64,000 nucleotides of DNA, from assembly GCA_021808195.1 (NCBI GenBank), contig JAKBCE010000007.1, positions 78,418 through 142,417 of the forward strand, given 5' to 3'. Positions within the stretch are counted from its first letter, which is position 1; the number at the start of each line of letters is the position of its first letter. Source of the DNA: Pseudomonadota bacterium. GTDB lineage: Bacteria; Pseudomonadota; Gammaproteobacteria; Steroidobacterales; Steroidobacteraceae. The notes beneath the pieces were generated by a model, which was given only the letters and a program-made list of their open reading frames with translations, did not search any database and was not told the DNA's origin. Positions 15,470-25,153 of this stretch are shown here, piece by piece. Both the position numbers and the translations under genes were made by a program.

Positions 15470-16284
15470 GCTCGGTGCTCAAGAAGGCGGCCATTCGGCC
15501 CGAACCGCTGTCCATGGCGCAGGTCCGCCGGATCGGCTTTCAGACCATCGTGATCCGCGAATTCCACCGGATCGTGCGTATCTGGAGCCAGACCATCCTG
15601 CCATCCGGCGTTACGGCGACTCTGTACTTCCTCATCTTTGGCACCGTCATCGGCAGCCGCATCGGGCCGATGGACGGCATCAGCTATATGATGTACATCG
15701 CGCCGGGCCTGATCATGCAGGCCGTAATCAACAACTCATACACCAACGTAGTCTCCTCGTTCTTCGGTGCCAAGTTCGGCAAGCACATCGAGGAGTTGCT
15801 CGTCTCGCCGCTGCCGAGCTGGATCATCGTGTCCGGATATGTGGCGGGCGGGGTTGTGCGCGGCGCCATGGTCGGCCTGCTGGTAAGTGCGGTGGCGCTG
15901 TTCTTTACCCATCTGCCGGTCGAGCACCCGGTGATCGTGGTCGGCGCAGCGGTGCTGACCTCCGTCACGTTCGCACTCGGGGGGTTCCTCAACGCGATGT
16001 TCGCGAAGAACTTCGATCAGATCAGCATCATTCCCACCTTCCTGCTGACGCCGCTCACCTACCTCGGCGGGGTGTTTTATTCCATTTCCCGCCTGCCCGG
16101 CTGGGCGCGCCATCTGTCCTTGATCGATCCGATCCTGTACATGGTGAACGCCTTTCGTTTCGGCTTCCTCGGCGCATCCGACGTGCCTGTGCTCTATGCG
16201 TTTGCCATCATGATTGTCGCGATCGCCGGTCTGTTCACCGCGGCCGTTGTGCTGATGACCCGCAGCTCGGGCTTGCGCGAATAG
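15466..16284 (+). CDS. yadH: ABC-2 type transporter permease (YadH-like)
   Basis: A 272-residue integral membrane protein with six predicted helices and the ABC-2 family signature in FLLTPLTYLGGVFYSISRLPGW near residues 190-210. It starts within the stop of the ATPase gene, showing translational coupling. It would form a homodimeric export channel with the upstream ATPase. Substrate unknown. Confidence 0.92.
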   Translation: MSSVLKKAAIRPEPLSMAQVRRIGFQTIVIREFHRIVRIWSQTILPSGVTATLYFLIFGTVIGSRIGPMDGISYMMYIAPGLIMQAVINNSYTNVVSSFFGAKFGKHIEELLVSPLPSWIIVSGYVAGGVVRGAMVGLLVSAVALFFTHLPVEHPVIVVGAAVLTSVTFALGGFLNAMFAKNFDQISIIPTFLLTPLTYLGGVFYSISRLPGWARHLSLIDPILYMVNAFRFGFLGASDVPVLYAFAIMIVAIAGLFTAAVVLMTRSSGLRE

Positions 16285-16298
16285 CCGGGCGCGGCAGC

Positions 16299-16329
16299 CC
16301 GCAGTCGCCGCCCGCTGCGGCGACTGCGG
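16299..16329. terminator. Bidirectional hairpin between convergent genes
   Basis: A perfect 13-bp stem (16299-16311 with 16317-16329) with a five-base loop lies in the 54-bp gap between the convergent permease and ydbL genes. The position suits termination of both. Confidence 0.6.
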
Positions 16330-16338
16330 TTCATCTGC

Positions 16339-17043
16339 TCAGCCTTTGACCCATGCGCCGCTGCTGTTGCGGTAGTACCAACCATTTTCTTTGGCGTGCG
16401 CGATCCAGCGGTTAGCGAAGGTGCTGCGGATATTGCCGACCCATTCGGGGTGACCGTTGGCATCGGCGATCTGAGCGTAGAGCTGCGACAGGTCGCGATT
16501 CTGCTGCGCAACGAGCTGCGCCAGGCGTGCACGCTGCATCAGCGGCACGCTGCTCTGGTCGCGTACCGCGATGATCCCTTCGCTGGTGATGCCGATCACG
16601 CCCGCACGGAAGTACGGCTTCAGGTGCGTGAAGCGCTGATGCATGTCGGCGATGATGGCGCGGATCTGCGGTGTCGAGATGTCGAGATCGGCCTGCGCGG
16701 CGGCCTGCGCGACCGGCACCAGGGCTGTCACCATGCGTCCGGCGAGCAGCGAGAGCAGCGAGTCAGGTTGACTGGGCGGCGCATTGCGTGCAGTCGGGGG
16801 TGGTGATGCAGGCGCTTTTTGCGGGCTGGCCTGCTGGGCGGCGCCGTTGCCGGCTGAGCCGGTGACGGCGTTGATGATCTTGTCGGCGGCCTTCTGCGCA
16901 GCGGCGGCTGGGAAGTAGACGTTTACCGTCACGCAGCTGGCGAGTAAACCGATTGCCGTGACGATCACTGCGGTGCGCAGGGCGCGGGCGTGGCCGCCGG
17001 CGGCTGCGTGCTCAAGCGGCGCGGGGCAGGTCGCGAATCTCAT
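16339..17043 (-). CDS. ydbL: YdbL/DUF1318-type lipoprotein
   Basis: A 234-residue protein. The N-terminus carries a lipoprotein signal with lipobox LLASC (Cys near residue 37) followed by VTVNVYFPAAAAQKAADKII, a start seen in many DUF1318 proteins. A Pro/Ala/Gln linker and then the DUF1318 domain (ITSEGIIAVRDQSSVPLMQRARLAQLVAQQNRDL in two adjacent parts) follow; it ends in NGWYYRNSSGAWVKG. The ATG at 17043 follows a GGAG-type site. It lies 78 bases downstream of ydbH and is probably cotranscribed. In enterobacteria the set is ydbH-ynbE-ydbL; the N-terminal lipobox segment here may take over the place of the small YnbE lipoprotein. Confidence 0.82.
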   Translation of the reverse strand: MRFATCPAPLEHAAAGGHARALRTAVIVTAIGLLASCVTVNVYFPAAAAQKAADKIINAVTGSAGNGAAQQASPQKAPASPPPTARNAPPSQPDSLLSLLAGRMVTALVPVAQAAAQADLDISTPQIRAIIADMHQRFTHLKPYFRAGVIGITSEGIIAVRDQSSVPLMQRARLAQLVAQQNRDLSQLYAQIADANGHPEWVGNIRSTFANRWIAHAKENGWYYRNSSGAWVKG

Positions 17044-17121
17044 TGACGTTCTCCACTGGGACCCTGAAGATATTCTGACATCTGCGGCTGAATGCTGCCT
17101 GACGAATGCGACCTGGTCGCG

Positions 17122-19203
17122 TCAGTTGACCTTCACGCCGCCGTTGTGGATGCCTTGCGTGATCTGCGAGAGCATCTGCGGCCAGTTGACCCGCTGCACG
17201 TTGCCGATGATGTCGAGCCGCGGCAGCCAGCTGCCCTCGACGAGATAGTAACCGCCGTCGTCGCTCGGCCGAACGCCGGACATCTGGCAGACCTCATTGT
17301 GCAGCCGGCAACCGATGGCGAGTCGCCGGTAATGAAAAGTCTTGAAGAACTGCAGCACGCCGGACTCGAGCGCCGCTGCGACTTCGCCGCCACCGCCACC
17401 GAACGCCGCGATGCGCGTGACTGCCTTCTGGCTGATCAGGTGTGGCGAGCGGTCTCCCGGCATGGTGTAAATCCGCGCATCGAATGCAACCGGCGACCAG
17501 TCGAAGAGCTTCAGGCCGCGGATGTCCGCGTCAATCCGTCCGGTCATCGACCCGAAGGCGAAGGTGCGGGTGACCATGCCCAGATCGAGGCCACGCGCCG
17601 TGACGGTGGCGAACATCTCCGGCCACTGGCCGAGCGGATCATCGAGCTCAATGTGAGTGCCGGTGATGACGCCGTCGAATACGTGCGCCACCAGGGCGCC
17701 GTGAAACTTCAGCACGTGATGGCGGTATTGCACCAAGGGAATGTGACCGTACAGCTGCCCGTTCATGACCGGCCAGCCGAACGCCTTGGAGAGCACCGGC
17801 ATGCTGATCGGGGTCAGATCGGCATTGAAGTCGAATTGCGCGTGGGACGTGCCGAGGTTGCGCCCCACCAGCGTGTGCACGACGATCGCGCCGTTGAATA
17901 TCGGCAGACGGACGTTGCCGCCGAGCAGAGCGAAGTTGTGGTTCCAGGCGAGGAACGTCAGATGCGCAGGCCCCCCGGACAGCCCATAGAGGCCGACTCG
18001 CCGCCAGCTCAAGTGCGAGTGCGCCACTGCCACCCCCGAGGCCAGAATCCAGTGAATCGCGCCGTCCGCGTCTGCGATCGAAAGGCGCGCCGCCGGGTCG
18101 GAGAAATCCAACCGGTGCAGCGTCGCATCGATGCGCTCGATGTGCCCGGCGAGCACCGTCACAGCGCCGCTCGCCCAGCCGCTGCTTTGCAGCGTGCCGA
18201 GCGCCGAGGAGGCAAGGGACATCTGCAGGAAGCTGGTGTACGCGCCGGGAAAGCTCAAGCGGGTGAGGCGCACCCGGGCGCTCTGTATGCCTGGATGTGT
18301 GCCCGAGCGCAGCACTGCGGAGGCCTGCGCCTCGATGACGCCGCGCTCGTGCAGCTCGAGTCGGGAAACCTCGATGACGCCCGTGCTGCGCCGAACGGCA
18401 GCGAGCTGCAGCCGGGCGGGGTGCGCGCCGAGGTCGAGGTACACCGGTCCCGCGAGCGCCTGGCCACCCGAGCCCAGCAGCGTCAGGGAGGTGAGCAGTC
18501 CGTGGCGGCCTGCCGCCAGCGTGCCACGCATCGATGCGGTCACGTGTTGTGAGACCACCGTGCCCGGTCCGTTGCTGAAGTTCAGGTCCGGGCTGCTGAA
18601 CGCGAACCGGATCTGCAGCGCAGGCTGGTTGGCGGCAGAGAGGCGCACCGTGACGGGTCCGGTGAGCGTGTCGCCCGTCGGCAGCTGTACCCACCGCCGG
18701 GCGAGGTGCGCAGCCTGCGCCAGCTCGATGCGCCTCGCATCGGCCGTGACCTGCCAGTGTCCGGCCCGAAGCGCCCCCGATAGCGCGATGTGCCCGCCCG
18801 CCACCTGTACGTGATCGGCACGCAGCTTGAGCGCGCCGGTCCGTGTGTTGTAGCGGGCGGTCAGTGAGCCTTGCAGTGGGCCGAGTGCGCCGATGAGTGC
18901 CGCGAACCGTCCGCCACGGCACTGCAGAGTGATGCCGATATGCAGCCGGGCGCAGCCCAGGATGACGTTGCGCAGCGGCCCACTGCCGGCAGTCTTTGCC
19001 TGCACCGAGGCGGCGTGCGCCTGAACCGCGAAGCCCGAGGCGTGCAAGCGCACCTTCACCCGGCCGCCGTCGATCAGCGCCTGGGGCGTCCGTGCCCGGG
19101 CCACCGTGAGCGTCACCTGATCAATGGCGTGCGCCGAACCGGCGCCGATCAGCAGCAGCGACCCGAGTGCCCAACGCGCCGTTTGCAATAAAACCTTCAC
19201 CAC
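17122..19203 (-). CDS. ydbH: YdbH-like AsmA-type intermembrane phospholipid transport protein
   Basis: At 693 residues, with an N-terminal signal anchor (GSLLLIGAGSAHA), this protein is dominated by repeated beta-strand/turn units typical of the AsmA-like bridge proteins TamB, YhdP and YdbH. These form grooves for phospholipids between inner and outer membranes. The C-terminal third carries the YdbH family block (NGQLYGHIPLVQYRHHVLKFHG; later GLKLFDWSPVAFDARIYTMPGD). It is somewhat shorter than E. coli YdbH. It precedes ydbL in the same orientation. The older family name dicarboxylate transport is considered a misnomer. Confidence 0.82.
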   Translation of the reverse strand: MVKVLLQTARWALGSLLLIGAGSAHAIDQVTLTVARARTPQALIDGGRVKVRLHASGFAVQAHAASVQAKTAGSGPLRNVILGCARLHIGITLQCRGGRFAALIGALGPLQGSLTARYNTRTGALKLRADHVQVAGGHIALSGALRAGHWQVTADARRIELAQAAHLARRWVQLPTGDTLTGPVTVRLSAANQPALQIRFAFSSPDLNFSNGPGTVVSQHVTASMRGTLAAGRHGLLTSLTLLGSGGQALAGPVYLDLGAHPARLQLAAVRRSTGVIEVSRLELHERGVIEAQASAVLRSGTHPGIQSARVRLTRLSFPGAYTSFLQMSLASSALGTLQSSGWASGAVTVLAGHIERIDATLHRLDFSDPAARLSIADADGAIHWILASGVAVAHSHLSWRRVGLYGLSGGPAHLTFLAWNHNFALLGGNVRLPIFNGAIVVHTLVGRNLGTSHAQFDFNADLTPISMPVLSKAFGWPVMNGQLYGHIPLVQYRHHVLKFHGALVAHVFDGVITGTHIELDDPLGQWPEMFATVTARGLDLGMVTRTFAFGSMTGRIDADIRGLKLFDWSPVAFDARIYTMPGDRSPHLISQKAVTRIAAFGGGGGEVAAALESGVLQFFKTFHYRRLAIGCRLHNEVCQMSGVRPSDDGGYYLVEGSWLPRLDIIGNVQRVNWPQMLSQITQGIHNGGVKVN

Positions 19204-19288
19204 ACTGTCATCCTGTCGACTTGCGCGCCACCGATCCTAGCGTGGCGCGAATCCTCCCAGCCACCATAGTGCACGCCCCGGAGCCCCA

Positions 19289-19828
19289 ATGAAAGCGACC
19301 GCACTGTCGGCGTGGATCGCACGCGCCGACGCCGCGGAATATGCGCTGTGCCGCCGCTTGAACCGCGGCGCTGCGTTTGCTGTTCCGCGTCGGACGTTCC
19401 AGGTCGCCAGTCGTCTCGGTGACGGGGTGCTCTGGTACGCGGTCATTCTCGTGCTGCCGCTGCTGTACGGCCGTGCGGCCGTGCGTCCGACGGTGGTCAT
19501 GGCGCTCAGCGGGATCGTCGGGCTCGTGCTGTACAAGCTGCTCAAGCGCACTCTGGTTCGCGAGCGTCCGTTCATGACCCATGAAAACATCGATCTGGCG
19601 ATGGCCCCGCTCGATCGCTACAGCTTTCCCTCCGGGCACACACTGCATGCTGTGTGCTTCACCGTCCAGGTCGTCGGTCATTATCCAACGCTCGGATGGG
19701 TGCTCATTCCGATCACGCTGCTGATCGCCGGGTCGCGCACGGTTCTCGGCCTGCATTATCCGACTGACGTGCTGGCCGGCGCACTGATCGGATTTGCGCT
19801 CGGAATGGTCGGTCTGTCGTTCACCTGA
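19289..19828 (+). CDS. PAP2-family phosphatase
   Basis: A 179-residue membrane phosphatase of the type 2 phosphatidic acid phosphatase family. All three motifs are present: KRTLVRERP (motif 1), SFPSGHT with the catalytic His (motif 2) and SRTVLGLHYPTD (motif 3). Four or five hydrophobic helices surround them. It likely dephosphorylates a lipid phosphate such as undecaprenyl-PP or phosphatidate. Its stop codon shares a base with the start of the glycosyltransferase gene, so both probably work on the same lipid-linked sugar pathway. Confidence 0.9.
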   Translation: MKATALSAWIARADAAEYALCRRLNRGAAFAVPRRTFQVASRLGDGVLWYAVILVLPLLYGRAAVRPTVVMALSGIVGLVLYKLLKRTLVRERPFMTHENIDLAMAPLDRYSFPSGHTLHAVCFTVQVVGHYPTLGWVLIPITLLIAGSRTVLGLHYPTDVLAGALIGFALGMVGLSFT

Positions 19829-20985
19829 TGCGCGTCCTGTTCGTCTCCGACGTGTATTTTCCGCGGGTCAACGGCGTGTCGACCTCCATCGGCACGTTCC
19901 GCGCGGATCTGGAGCGCCTTGGCGTTCAGACGGTTCTGGTCGCGCCGCGCTATCCCGGCCATGAGTCGAGTGGTGAGCGTGACATCGTTCGCGTCGACGG
20001 CAGTCGCATACCCGGCGATCCGGAGGATCGGCGCATGCGTTGGTCGCACCTCGCGCGGACGCTCGCCGCGCTCGAGGGCGACCCGTTCGATCTGGTGCAC
20101 ATTCACACACCGTTCCTGGCGCACTATGCGGGTGTGCGGTTCGCACGCCGGCGCGCACTGCCGTGCGTGGCCACGTATCACACGTTCTTCGAGGAGTACC
20201 TGCATCACTACGTTCCCGCCCTGCCGCGCCGGCTCGGGCGGGGATTGGCGCGTGCATTTACGCGCTCGCAATGCGCGGATGTGCGGGCGCTGGTGGCTCC
20301 CTCTGAGCCGCTGCGCCAGGTGTTGCGTGAGTACGGTGTAGAGACGCCCGTGCACGTGATCCCAACGGGACTGCCCGCGGACCGCTTTCAGCCTGGCGAC
20401 GGCGAGCGCTTTCGTGCCGAGTTTGGACTACCGAGCGGGCGCCCCCTGGTCACCTACGTGGGGCGGGTCGCCCACGAGAAGAACATCGAATTCCTGGTCC
20501 GCACGTTCGTCCACGTTCGGCGGGCGCTTCCACAGGCATTGCTGGTGATCGCCGGTGAAGGCCCGGCGCGTGACTCGTTGCGCAGACTGGTCAGCGAGCA
20601 GGGTCTGATGCAGGACGTTCGCTTCGTCGGCTACCTGGACCGCCATACCGCGCTCCTTGACTGCTATGCCGCTGCCACGGTCTTCGTGTTCGCTTCGCGT
20701 ACCGAGACGCAGGGACTGGTGCTGCTCGAAGCGCTGGCCCAGGGGACACCGGTAGTCTCGACGGCTGCACTCGGCACCAAGTCGATTCTCGCGCCCGCGT
20801 GTGGCGCACTAATTGTCGAGGAGCGCGAAGAGCCGTTCGCCGCCGCAATAGTCCGTGTCCTCAGCGAGCCCAAATTGCGCAGCACGCTTGCTCAGCAGGC
20901 CCGGGTTTATGCGCGTGGCTGGTCGTCGTTCACGACGGCTGCGCGCCTGGCCGAACTCTATCACGAGGTCTGTCAGGCGCAGTAG
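19828..20985 (+). CDS. Glycosyltransferase family 4
   Basis: A 385-residue GT-B fold enzyme of the GT4 family. The N-terminal domain begins RVLFVSDVYFPRVNGVSTSI, typical of mannosyl- and glucosyl-transferases acting on lipids. The C-terminal nucleotide-sugar domain has TYVGRVAHEKNIEFL and the ETQGLVLLEALAQGTPVV EX7E motif. It is coupled to the PAP2 gene. The closest functional analogues are phosphatidylinositol mannosyltransferase-like or diacylglycerol glycosyltransferases, but the acceptor cannot be read from sequence. Confidence 0.9.
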   Translation: MRVLFVSDVYFPRVNGVSTSIGTFRADLERLGVQTVLVAPRYPGHESSGERDIVRVDGSRIPGDPEDRRMRWSHLARTLAALEGDPFDLVHIHTPFLAHYAGVRFARRRALPCVATYHTFFEEYLHHYVPALPRRLGRGLARAFTRSQCADVRALVAPSEPLRQVLREYGVETPVHVIPTGLPADRFQPGDGERFRAEFGLPSGRPLVTYVGRVAHEKNIEFLVRTFVHVRRALPQALLVIAGEGPARDSLRRLVSEQGLMQDVRFVGYLDRHTALLDCYAAATVFVFASRTETQGLVLLEALAQGTPVVSTAALGTKSILAPACGALIVEEREEPFAAAIVRVLSEPKLRSTLAQQARVYARGWSSFTTAARLAELYHEVCQAQ

Positions 20986-21900
20986 AGCGCCTGCGCGCAG
21001 TCCTCCAGACCTCGGGGCGAGCGCACCGCCGCACCTGCCAATCCGTAGGTCGCGCCGGTGCGTGCACTGTATCCAGGTACGTTCACCCTTGCCAGCCTGT
21101 CCCGGTCCGTCCTCGCGTCCCCGTGAGCAGACGGCAGCAATCGGACAGATTCAACGAGTTGACCAGAGCCGCGCCGACACTCATCGTTGACCCAAATGGC
21201 GTCCCATCATCCGCGGCGGGTGCGAATGCTCGTCAATCGAGTCGAAGTGATCAACGAGTGTCGCTTCGATGGCGCCATGCGATGCCTCCAGATTACGGTC
21301 CTGTTCAGCCAGTTCCGCAGCGTCTCGAGCACAAGACCACTCTGGTGGCGCTGCCAATAGAGCGCATGGATCATTGGCCTGCTGGGCATCCCACTGTTTG
21401 GTTGAATCCCATTGCGAAGACGGCACACGTCGGACTCGATACGCAACTCGTCCGCGTTCAAGCGCCGGACGGTATCAAGTCTGGTTTCGCGAAAAGTGAC
21501 AGCACGGAAAGCCATTCTCGGCATTTACTGCCTGCCGGGAATCCTCATCAGGGGGACAGCACTGCATGTGCGGGTATAAATGAGCTGTCGTTCCGTGCCG
21601 CAGACGCCTTATGCGCCGTTGCTGGCAGGTGTCCGGCTTGCATATGAGAGTGTCGTCAGAATTCTCTCATCTATGTCTGCTGTTGCCCCGCGCGTTGGTA
21701 GTCGATGCTGGCGGTGGTGACTTTTCCTCGGGGCGCGAGTTGATCCTCGACCTGGAAAATCAAGGTCTGTTCGCTCTGGCGTATCGCGGGGACCGCACGT
21801 TTGGCGCTGACTGGTCCCGGGCGGTGCGTCGAGGCGAAGTCGTTCAGCGCATTCTCTGTTGCAGGGTGGCGTTCCGTTTGCGACATCCGCCCGAGACGTC
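20986..21900. other. Gap with no recognised gene
   Basis: About 915 bases between the glycosyltransferase and sixA genes. Short open frames exist on both strands (for example 21207-21524 minus and 21611-22012 plus), but none shows a recognisable motif, a good ribosome site or normal composition. It may be decayed coding sequence. No RNA gene or repeat was recognised. Confidence 0.5.
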
Positions 21901-22389
21901 CTACGCTTTGGGCGGGCAGTCGAGCGTGGCCGTGACAACTTCAATCGAGCTGAGCTGTGACCACGTGTCGGCGTCGAATGCGAACTCGGCGACGGTACAG
22001 GTTGGCAGGTGATCGACCGCACGGCAGAACCTGTGCGCCAGCTCGCTCAAGCCCGGATCATGTCCGATCAGCATGACGCACCGTAGCGGTGGGTCGAGTC
22101 CCTGGATGACCTCGAGCACCGCATCGGCGCCGCCCGGATACAGCCGCTCGTCCACGACGATGTCGGCACGCTCGTAGCGCAGCGGACGGGCCATCAGCTG
22201 CGCCGTAGCCAAAGCCCGTCGCGCGGGACTGGAAAGCAGCAGTTCAGGTTGCACACCGCGACGGTGCAGCCGCTCGGCCATGCGGGGCGCGTCGCGCCGG
22301 CCGCGCTCGGCCAGTGGCCGCTCACGGTCATCGAGTGCGGCCCGCTCCCAACTGGACTTGGCGTGCCGGACGAGAATCAGGATTTTCAT
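21901..22389 (-). CDS. sixA: Phosphohistidine phosphatase SixA
   Basis: A 162-residue histidine-phosphatase family protein with the catalytic LVRHAKSSW motif at residues 5-13, RPLAERGRRDA, SSPARRALATA and the second catalytic His in IGHDPGLSEL. Length and motif order match SixA, which removes phosphate from HPt domains or from NPr of the nitrogen phosphotransferase system. It starts at ATG 22389; the in-frame upstream codons are not conserved in type. It is divergent from the yheT-like gene. Confidence 0.88.
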   Translation of the reverse strand: MKILILVRHAKSSWERAALDDRERPLAERGRRDAPRMAERLHRRGVQPELLLSSPARRALATAQLMARPLRYERADIVVDERLYPGGADAVLEVIQGLDPPLRCVMLIGHDPGLSELAHRFCRAVDHLPTCTVAEFAFDADTWSQLSSIEVVTATLDCPPKA

Positions 22390-22690
22390 GTACCACCGCA
22401 TCGAGCGTGGCCGCCGTACCGCATGACCTGCGGGCTGGGGTCCAACACGGCTCATGCTCGAGCGGCGCAGGACCGTGCACCGGAGGATAACCCGGAAGCC
22501 GCCGGTCCGCCGCCCCGGCGTGCGTGCCGTCCCGGATTGACCGGTCCGTCTCGGCTGCCTGCGGCGGTGGCGGTCGTTTTTGCGCTACACTGGCCACCGG
22601 TTATTCAGAGGCCGGCAGGTGTGGCAGGTGGCACAGACAAGCGCGCGGGGCGCCGAAGCATTCGACAGGGATGCGCCGGCGGCGCCCGGG

Positions 22691-23707
22691 ATGTCGGATG
22701 ATGATTTTCGTCCACCGTGGTGGTTGCGCAACCGCCACCTGCAATCAATGTTGGCGAGTGTGGCGGTGCGTCGTGCCCCGATCGTGCGCCGCGCTCGAGC
22801 TTTGCTCGCGGCACAGCAGGAACTGATCCTCGAGTGCGGCGAGGGCGTTCGGCTGCAATGCTGGCGCTCGATCGGCTCGTCGGGCGGAACCCCGGTGGTG
22901 GTGCTGCACGGATGGGAAGGCAGCGCCGAGTCGCTTTACGTCCTGTCGCTCTCGCAGCAGCTCTACGAGCGTGGCTTCGACGTTTTCCGGCTCAACCTGC
23001 GCGATCACGGTGAAACCCATCAGCTCAACCCGGGTTTGTTCCATTCCTGCCGCCTCGCGGAGGTCTGTGGCGCGCTGCGCGCGGTGCAGCGGCTGACCGA
23101 GCAACCGCTGCGGCTGGTCGGGTTCTCCCTCGGGGGCAATTTCCTGCTGCGTGCGGCCGCTCAGGCACGCGCCGCCCAGCTGCAACTGGCGCGGGTCGTA
23201 GCCGTCTCGCCGGTGCTCGATCCGCACGCGACTCTGCTGGCGCTCGAGGAGGGATTCGCCGCCTACTCGCTGTACTTTGCACGTAAGTGGTGGCGGTCGT
23301 TGCGCAAGAAGGAAGCGCACTGGCCCGAGCAATACGATTTGCACGATCTGCGCGGCACACACAATCTGCGCCGGCTGACGGCGGAGCTGATCCGCCGCTA
23401 TACCGACTTTGCGACCCTGGACGACTATCTGCACGGCTATGCGATCACCGGCCAGCGGCTGGCGAGTCTGGAAGTTCCGGCGCTCATCATCAGCTCGCTC
23501 GATGATCCGATCATTCCGGCGGGCGATCTGCAGCGACTGGCACGCCCGGCGGCCCTGCGGCTGCTGGTCACGCGTCGCGGCGGCCACTGCGGGTATCTCG
23601 AGCAGCTCACCGGGCCCACCTGGGCTGAACAGCGAATTGTTGCCGAGCTCACGCTTGCGGAGTCGGCTGTCGAATATCCGTCTGAGCACGCCGAAGAGCT
23701 GGCCTAA
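22691..23707 (+). CDS. yheT: YheT-family alpha/beta hydrolase
   Basis: A 338-residue hydrolase. The N-terminal PPWWLRNRHLQSML is the hallmark of the YheT/EMB8 family. The fold shows VVLHGWEGSAES, the nucleophile motif GFSLGG (Ser), a YDLHDLRG lid helix, Asp in SSLDDPIIP and His in GGHCGYLE. The ATG at 22691 is chosen where similarity begins. Family members are esterases of undefined substrate. Confidence 0.88.
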   Translation: MSDDDFRPPWWLRNRHLQSMLASVAVRRAPIVRRARALLAAQQELILECGEGVRLQCWRSIGSSGGTPVVVLHGWEGSAESLYVLSLSQQLYERGFDVFRLNLRDHGETHQLNPGLFHSCRLAEVCGALRAVQRLTEQPLRLVGFSLGGNFLLRAAAQARAAQLQLARVVAVSPVLDPHATLLALEEGFAAYSLYFARKWWRSLRKKEAHWPEQYDLHDLRGTHNLRRLTAELIRRYTDFATLDDYLHGYAITGQRLASLEVPALIISSLDDPIIPAGDLQRLARPAALRLLVTRRGGHCGYLEQLTGPTWAEQRIVAELTLAESAVEYPSEHAEELA

Positions 23708-23830
23708 GCGTTAGCTGATCTGGGCGGGCCCGGCCCCGGGTCTCCCGAGCGGTGGACTACCCGCTCTCCCAGAGGGCATAGGGGCCCGGCGCGGCGGCGC
23801 GCCTGTGGGCTCGGGGCGTACACTGGCACG

Positions 23831-25153
23831 ATGAGACGCTCTGCCCGCGCCGCGATTCCCGCTTTCCGCGCTCCGGCGCCCGCCGGCAGCGAGAGCGTGC
23901 ATGCGCAGGTCTTGGCCAACGGCATGCAGGTGCTCGTCTGGCCGGTGCACCAGATTCCGAACGTTGCGCTGAATTTGTGGGTGCGTGCCGGCAGCCGTAA
24001 TGAGCGACCCGGGATCACCGGGCTGGCGCATTTCTTCGAGCACATGATGTTCAATGGCACGCGCACGCGCGCGCCCGGGGAATTCGACCGCTTGATGGAG
24101 GCTCGAGGCGGTGCGAACAACGCCTTTACCAGCGATGACGTTACGGTGTACGAGGATTGGTTTCCCTCGAGTGCGCTCGAACTGGTGTTGGAGCTGGAAG
24201 CAGACCGGGTGGCGAATCTCGCGTTCGTGCCGCAGCTGATCGAGAGCGAGCGCGGCGTGGTGGCATCGGAGCGACGGCTGCGCGTCGAAGACAACAATCA
24301 TGGTCTGCTCGCCGAGCGGGTGCAGGCGGCGGCCTTCACCGAGCATCCGTACCGGTTTCCGACCATCGGCTGGCCGGAGGACATCCGCGCCTGGCGCCTG
24401 GAGGATCTGCAGGCGTTCTATACGACCTATTATGCGCCGAACAACCTGACATTGACGCTCGCCGGTGATCTCGATCCGAGCGCGGCCGTCCAGCTCGTGC
24501 GTCGCTACTTCGAGCCGATCGCGGCGCAAGCGCCACCCGCTCCGGTGCGCGAGCGCGAGCCGCCGCAACAGTGCGAACGACGCGTGAGCATCCGCCGCCA
24601 GGTCCAGACCCCCGTGGTGCAGTGCGCCTACAAGGCCCCTGCCGCTGCCGATGAGTCCGCGAGTGCGATCCACCTGCTGATGTCAGTGCTGATGGAGGGA
24701 GATGCATCCCGTCTGCATCGAGCGTTGGTCGAGGAGCAGCGTGTAGCCATCGAGGTTGGCGGTCACTGGCAGGAGGGATTCGATCCAGGTCTGCTCTGGC
24801 TGTCGCTGACGCTGCCCCAGCATACCGATCCGCATGCGGCCCTGGCGGCGCTCGATGCGCAACTGGAGCGCCTCATCGAGGTGGGTGTGACGCAGGCCGA
24901 GCTCGAGCGGGCGCGCAATCTGGCCATCGTGGGTTTCTGGAAGCGCCTCGCCACGATCGACGGCAAGGCGCATCTGCTCGGTGAGTACGCGGTGTTTCAT
25001 GCGCACTGGTCGGAACTGTTCGAGGCCCCACAACGTCTCGCGGCCGTCACCCGCGAGCAACTGCGGGTGATCGCCGCAGAAATTCTCGCGGCCAGTCGGC
25101 GAACCGTCGGCATTCTTGCGCCGAGCGTGCGGCGTACGAAGGTTCAGGCCTGA
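23831..25153 (+). CDS. M16-family zinc peptidase, catalytic subunit
   Basis: A 440-residue insulinase-family peptidase. The inverted zinc motif HFFEH lies at residues 67-71, with the distal zinc-binding Glu in ESERGVVASERR near residue 141. The two-domain M16B fold is complete (FYTTYYAPNNLTLTLAGD; C-terminal M16 domain). There is no clear signal peptide. It overlaps the next gene by one base; the two M16 subunits normally work as a heterodimer with one active and one inactive chain. Confidence 0.92.
   Translation: MRRSARAAIPAFRAPAPAGSESVHAQVLANGMQVLVWPVHQIPNVALNLWVRAGSRNERPGITGLAHFFEHMMFNGTRTRAPGEFDRLMEARGGANNAFTSDDVTVYEDWFPSSALELVLELEADRVANLAFVPQLIESERGVVASERRLRVEDNNHGLLAERVQAAAFTEHPYRFPTIGWPEDIRAWRLEDLQAFYTTYYAPNNLTLTLAGDLDPSAAVQLVRRYFEPIAAQAPPAPVREREPPQQCERRVSIRRQVQTPVVQCAYKAPAAADESASAIHLLMSVLMEGDASRLHRALVEEQRVAIEVGGHWQEGFDPGLLWLSLTLPQHTDPHAALAALDAQLERLIEVGVTQAELERARNLAIVGFWKRLATIDGKAHLLGEYAVFHAHWSELFEAPQRLAAVTREQLRVIAAEILAASRRTVGILAPSVRRTKVQA

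Noticed and set aside
17092..18552. Long plus-strand frame of 486 codons
   Set aside because: Antisense shadow of ydbH in GC-rich sequence; no natural motifs.
21207..21524. Possible gene on the minus strand in the gap after the glycosyltransferase
   Set aside because: No ribosome site, poor composition and no recognisable motif; left as unassigned gap.
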